From: CALIKS01 sp964440295
Lineage (GTDB): Archaea; Thermoproteota; Nitrososphaeria_A; Caldarchaeales; Calditenuaceae
DNA length: 14,981 nucleotides
Direction of reading: 5' to 3'
NCBI GenBank assembly: GCA_964440295.1
Contig: CAYTRT010000029.1
Location: 1-14,981, forward strand
Position 1 is the stretch's first letter; each line of letters opens with the position of its first letter. The notes beneath the pieces were generated by a model that did not search any database, had not been told where the DNA came from, and saw only the letters and a program-made list of their open reading frames with translations. The position numbers and the translations under genes were made by a program. Of the stretch, positions 12,140 to 14,981 are shown piece by piece.

Positions 12140-14617
12140 ATGTTATGGAGAAGCTTGACAGAAATAGCGTTCGACTACTCTAAGTACAACTTTAGGGATG
12201 AGGTCGAGTACCGCTATGTGACTAGGCCAGGCCTCTCCGAGGAAGTTGTTGAGGAGATATCGAGGATAAAGAATGAGCCCGAATGGATGAGGAAGTTTAG
12301 GCTGGAGTCATACAGGATATTTCGGGAGAAGCCTCTCCCTACGTGGGGGGCAGACCTCTCTCGGCTAGACTTCGATAAGATTAGGTACTACATGAGCCCC
12401 ACGGATAAGAAGTTCAGCAGCTGGGACGATGTTCCAGAATACATCAAGAGGACTTTTGACAGGCTCGGGATTCCAGAGGCTGAGAGAAAGTTTCTAGCAG
12501 GCGTCGGCGCTCAATACGACTCTGAGGTTGTCTACCACAATATTAGGAAGGAGCTCGAGAGTCTAGGCGTCGTCTTCGTTGACATGGACACTGGGCTCAG
12601 GGAGTATCCAGAGATTGTTAAGAAGTATTTCGGGACGGTCGTACCTCCGAGTGATAACAAGTTCGCCGCGCTTAACAGCGCTGTCTGGAGTGGTGGGAGC
12701 TTTATCTACGTGCCGAGCGACGTAGAGGTTGATTTTCCGCTCCAGGCATACTTCAGAATAAATGCCTCGAACATTGGCCAGTTTGAGAGGACTTTAATAA
12801 TCGCTGAGCCTGGAAGTAAGGTACATTATATAGAAGGATGTTTGCCGAGAGGCGAGAAGGTTCTGAAAGGTGACAGCTTGGTGGCGATAGAAGAGATAGT
12901 TCCTGATGATATCGTACTCAATGGTGCGGGCGAAGAGACGTTAGTCCAAAGCGTTAGGGTAAGAGATTATGAGGGCGAGCTTGTCGAAATCACACCCCTG
13001 TCGCCTGCAAATTCCTTCAAGCTAACACCAGACCATCCCGTCCTTGCAGTCAAAAGAGAATGGGTTAGGACAAAGAGTAAGACACGTTATAGGCTACCTG
13101 AAACATCTACTGAAAAGCTCCGCCACGCCCAGCCTGAATTCATCCCAGCGGGACAGCTTGATGTGGGTGATTTTTTAGTCTATCCGGTGAATAAAGAAAT
13201 TGAAGACTCAACTGTTCTGAACAAAGATGCATTGATTGTTCTTGGATACTATTTGGCAGAGGGGTCCGCGTTTATCCATAAGAAGTTAAACGTCCCAGTA
13301 GTTGAGTTCTCTTTCGGTGCCGATGAAGACGAGTATGTGAAAGAGCTATCAGACTCTATAGAAAGGCTTACCGGCAAGAAGCCATCCATCATTCGCCAGT
13401 CGAGCCGTAATGCCATAACCGTTGTGACTTATTCTAAAGAGATTTACGAGCTCTGTGTAAGGCATATCAGTGGGCATTCCCACGACAGACGGTTGAGTCC
13501 GAGAGTTATGAGGCTGCCGACTAATAAACAAAGGATACTTCTAGATGCATACTTGAAAGGTGATGGGAGCATCTACAGAAAGGGTAGAACGTTGGTCCGT
13601 TGTTCCACTACATCGGAGGCGCTAGCATTCCAGCTCCAAGAAATTCTGGCCAGGCTCGGTGTGTTTGCAAGCATAATGGTCAGGCAGGGTGGTGAGGACA
13701 TGTTATTTGGCAAAAGAATATTAAGGAAGAGACAGTATATCATTGCATTCTCTCCGAAAAAGAGGTGGAGTGAAGTCAGGCTGGTAGGGGATTACTTTTT
13801 AGTGCCTATTAGGAGGTTGAGGAGGATGTATTATAGTGGTAAGGTTTATAACTTTGAGGTTTTAGGCCGTCACAATTCGTATCTTGTTAGAGGCTTTGCT
13901 GTCCACAACTGCACTGCGCCTATCTATAGTACTGAGAGTCTGCACGCGGCTGTTGTTGAGATTATTGCTAAGAAGGGTGCCTATGTTAGGTATACTACGC
14001 TTCAGAACTGGAGTACTGATGTGTATAACTTGGTGACTAAGCGTGCTTTTGCCTATGAGGACGCGACGGTGGAGTGGGTTGATGCGAACATTGGCAGTAG
14101 GGTGACGATGAAGTATCCGAGTGTCTATCTATTGGGTAGGGGCGCTAGGGCCGAGGTTTTGTCAGTGGCTTTCGCTGGTCGGGGACAGCATCAGGATACT
14201 GGCGCAAAGGCTATTCATGTCGCACGAGACACTACGAGTAGAATCACCTCGAAATCTGTCTGCAAGGACGGAGGCAGGACGACCTATAGGGGACTGCTAT
14301 ACGTTGGTAGGGGTGCTAGAAATGTTAAGTCGAGCGTGAGGTGCGATGCCTTGATCCTCGACGACCTATCTAGAACTGATACTTATCCATACAACAATGT
14401 CTTGGAGGATGATGCGACTATCACGCATGAGGCGACGGTAGGCAAGATTGGCGAGGACCAGATATTCTACTTGATGAGTAGGGGTATACCCGAGCAGGAG
14501 GCGCTCAACATGATTGTCCTAGGCTTCTTGGAGGGCTTCACTAAGACGCTTCCAATGGAGTATGCCGTAGAGTTCAACAGACTGATAGAACTCGAGATGT
14601 CAGGAAGTGTAGGATAA
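12140..14617 (+). CDS. sufB: SufB Fe-S cluster assembly scaffold, intein-containing precursor
   Basis: The precursor has 825 residues; removing a 357-residue intein leaves a 468-residue SufB, the normal family length. SufB is the scaffold of the SUF machine, working with SufC and usually SufD to build Fe-S clusters in the cytoplasm. Residues known to matter in E. coli SufB are recognisable at matching spacing: the R226/N228 pair in FRIN, C254 in EGCTAP, Q285/W287 in LQNW, K303 in LVTKR, C405 in SSVRCDALIL (mature residue 378), and the H433/E434 pair in ITHEA (406-407). The intein lies directly before the C254 equivalent. The N-terminus includes RIKNEPEWMRKFR and PTWGADLSRLDFDKI, both typical. 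The start ATG 12140 has a good ribosome site. No sufC or sufD lies on either side: upstream is the divergent synthetase gene, downstream a convergent glycosyltransferase gene 12 bp away. Confidence 0.95.
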   Translation: MLWRSLTEIAFDYSKYNFRDEVEYRYVTRPGLSEEVVEEISRIKNEPEWMRKFRLESYRIFREKPLPTWGADLSRLDFDKIRYYMSPTDKKFSSWDDVPEYIKRTFDRLGIPEAERKFLAGVGAQYDSEVVYHNIRKELESLGVVFVDMDTGLREYPEIVKKYFGTVVPPSDNKFAALNSAVWSGGSFIYVPSDVEVDFPLQAYFRINASNIGQFERTLIIAEPGSKVHYIEGCLPRGEKVLKGDSLVAIEEIVPDDIVLNGAGEETLVQSVRVRDYEGELVEITPLSPANSFKLTPDHPVLAVKREWVRTKSKTRYRLPETSTEKLRHAQPEFIPAGQLDVGDFLVYPVNKEIEDSTVLNKDALIVLGYYLAEGSAFIHKKLNVPVVEFSFGADEDEYVKELSDSIERLTGKKPSIIRQSSRNAITVVTYSKEIYELCVRHISGHSHDRRLSPRVMRLPTNKQRILLDAYLKGDGSIYRKGRTLVRCSTTSEALAFQLQEILARLGVFASIMVRQGGEDMLFGKRILRKRQYIIAFSPKKRWSEVRLVGDYFLVPIRRLRRMYYSGKVYNFEVLGRHNSYLVRGFAVHNCTAPIYSTESLHAAVVEIIAKKGAYVRYTTLQNWSTDVYNLVTKRAFAYEDATVEWVDANIGSRVTMKYPSVYLLGRGARAEVLSVAFAGRGQHQDTGAKAIHVARDTTSRITSKSVCKDGGRTTYRGLLYVGRGARNVKSSVRCDALILDDLSRTDTYPYNNVLEDDATITHEATVGKIGEDQIFYLMSRGIPEQEALNMIVLGFLEGFTKTLPMEYAVEFNRLIELEMSGSVG
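12839..13909 (+). mobile_element. SufB intein with LAGLIDADG homing endonuclease
   Basis: A 357-residue in-frame protein intron. All splicing blocks are present: Cys1 (CLPRGEKVL), block B with KLTPDHPVLAV (T63, H66), block F YNFEVLGRHNSYLV (H345) and block G RGFAVHN (penultimate H356, terminal N357), followed by the +1 cysteine of the host protein. The central DOD endonuclease has two LAGLIDADG helices with acidic residues kept, VLGYYLAEGS (E141) and LLDAYLKGDGS (D242), so both splicing and homing may be active. It is a class 1 intein by its Cys1 nucleophile. The boundaries are firm because the flanking SufB sequence joins as HYIEG-CTAPIY, the conserved uninterrupted form. Confidence 0.96.
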
Positions 14618-14629
14618 CAAGCGATAATT

Positions 14630-14980
14630 TTAGCTATTCATTAATTGGTTTAGGTGTTCCAGCAGTCTTCTTGCTCTTTCTTGATAGGTGTGTTTTGTTG
14701 ATTGTTGTTTTGCGTTTTTTGCCAGTCTGTCAGCTAATTCTGGGTTGTTTTTGATCAGTTCTATCTTTTCTGCCAGGTCTTCGGGCGAGTTTTCATCGAA
14801 TAGCAGGGCGTTCTCCCCATCCTTGAGGACTTCCTCTATCCAAGGCTGCCTAGGCGCTAGGATCGGCTTCCCAGCGGCCATGTATTCGAAGATCTTCAGC
14901 GGCGAGTAGGACTTCATCGGCCCAGTCGAGGGCGTATAATGAACTAGACAGTCAGCCGCAAGTAAGTATTTAGGAACATC
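14630..14980 (-). CDS. GT-B fold glycosyltransferase (family 4-like), C-terminal part
   Basis: The gene runs off the right edge, so only the last 116 residues are visible; the reading frame continues upstream of the internal ATG at 14917, reading DVPKYLLAADCLVHYTPSTGP before it. The nucleotide-sugar-binding half of a group 1/GT4 enzyme is clear: PKYLLAADCLV, the KIFEYMAAGKPILAP block with the second Glu of the EX7E motif, then WIEEVLKDGENALLF and EDLAEKIELIKNNPELADRL, ending in a helix NAKQQSTKHTYQERARRLLEH read in two parts. The first Glu of EX7E is replaced by Ser, which is common in the KSYSPLK subgroup. Such enzymes build glycans of lipids, proteins or the cell surface. The acceptor and sugar cannot be told. 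It is convergent with sufB. Confidence 0.88.
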   Translation of the reverse strand, partial: DVPKYLLAADCLVHYTPSTGPMKSYSPLKIFEYMAAGKPILAPRQPWIEEVLKDGENALLFDENSPEDLAEKIELIKNNPELADRLAKNAKQQSTKHTYQERARRLLEHLNQLMNS

Positions 14981-14981
14981 T

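Noticed and set aside
1..14981. CRISPR array, rRNA gene, insertion sequence or restriction/defence system
   Set aside because: No regularly spaced repeats, transposase motifs, rRNA signatures or known defence domains were seen on either strand.

Overview
The window looks archaeal. All three tRNA genes lack an encoded CCA, several genes have TATA-like boxes about 27-36 bp before the start codon with little or no leader, and TTG starts are common. The gene content also fits: an A-type ATPase proteolipid, a CobY-like nucleotidyltransferase, an ADP-forming acyl-CoA synthetase, an intein and a LAGLIDADG homing-endonuclease relic. A thermophilic or deep-branching TACK-type archaeon is my guess; no marker here fixes the phylum. 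A run of exactly 100 N (4178-4277) marks a draft or metagenome assembly.

Layout. At the left edge are two pieces of a decayed LAGLIDADG endonuclease (2-273). Then, on the minus strand, come tRNA-Phe(GAA), the ATPase c/K proteolipid and tRNA-Arg(GCG). Two small plus-strand genes of unknown function follow (a coiled-coil protein and a two-helix membrane protein). Next is a small minus-strand protein made of two AbrB-like repeats, divergent from a plus-strand pair: a CobY/MobA-like nucleotidyltransferase and an SCP2-domain protein.

From 7078 down to 3004 is a complete-order phosphate operon, pstS-pstC-pstA-pstB-phoU, on the minus strand. It takes up phosphate through a binding protein, two permeases and an ATPase, with PhoU as the regulator. 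The assembly gap removes the 3' end of pstA and the 5' end of pstB, so the apparent PstA-PstB fusion is an artefact. tRNA-Met(CAT), a universal-stress-like protein and an FTR1 iron permease follow on the minus strand.

The right third holds a 923-residue fusion of an ADP-forming acyl-CoA synthetase and a GNAT acetyltransferase (minus strand). Divergent from it is sufB (plus strand), interrupted by a 357-residue intein with a LAGLIDADG endonuclease domain. A glycosyltransferase C-terminus runs off the right edge (minus strand).

The most notable points are these. The SufB intein sits exactly before the Cys that corresponds to E. coli SufB Cys254, a sulfur-transfer residue. A perfect 13-bp palindrome overlaps the core promoter of the iron permease. 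The endonuclease relic lies beside tRNA-Phe. The acyl-CoA synthetase/GNAT fusion keeps the catalytic histidines that the bacterial Pat/PatZ regulators are reported to have lost. I did not find a wholly new system.
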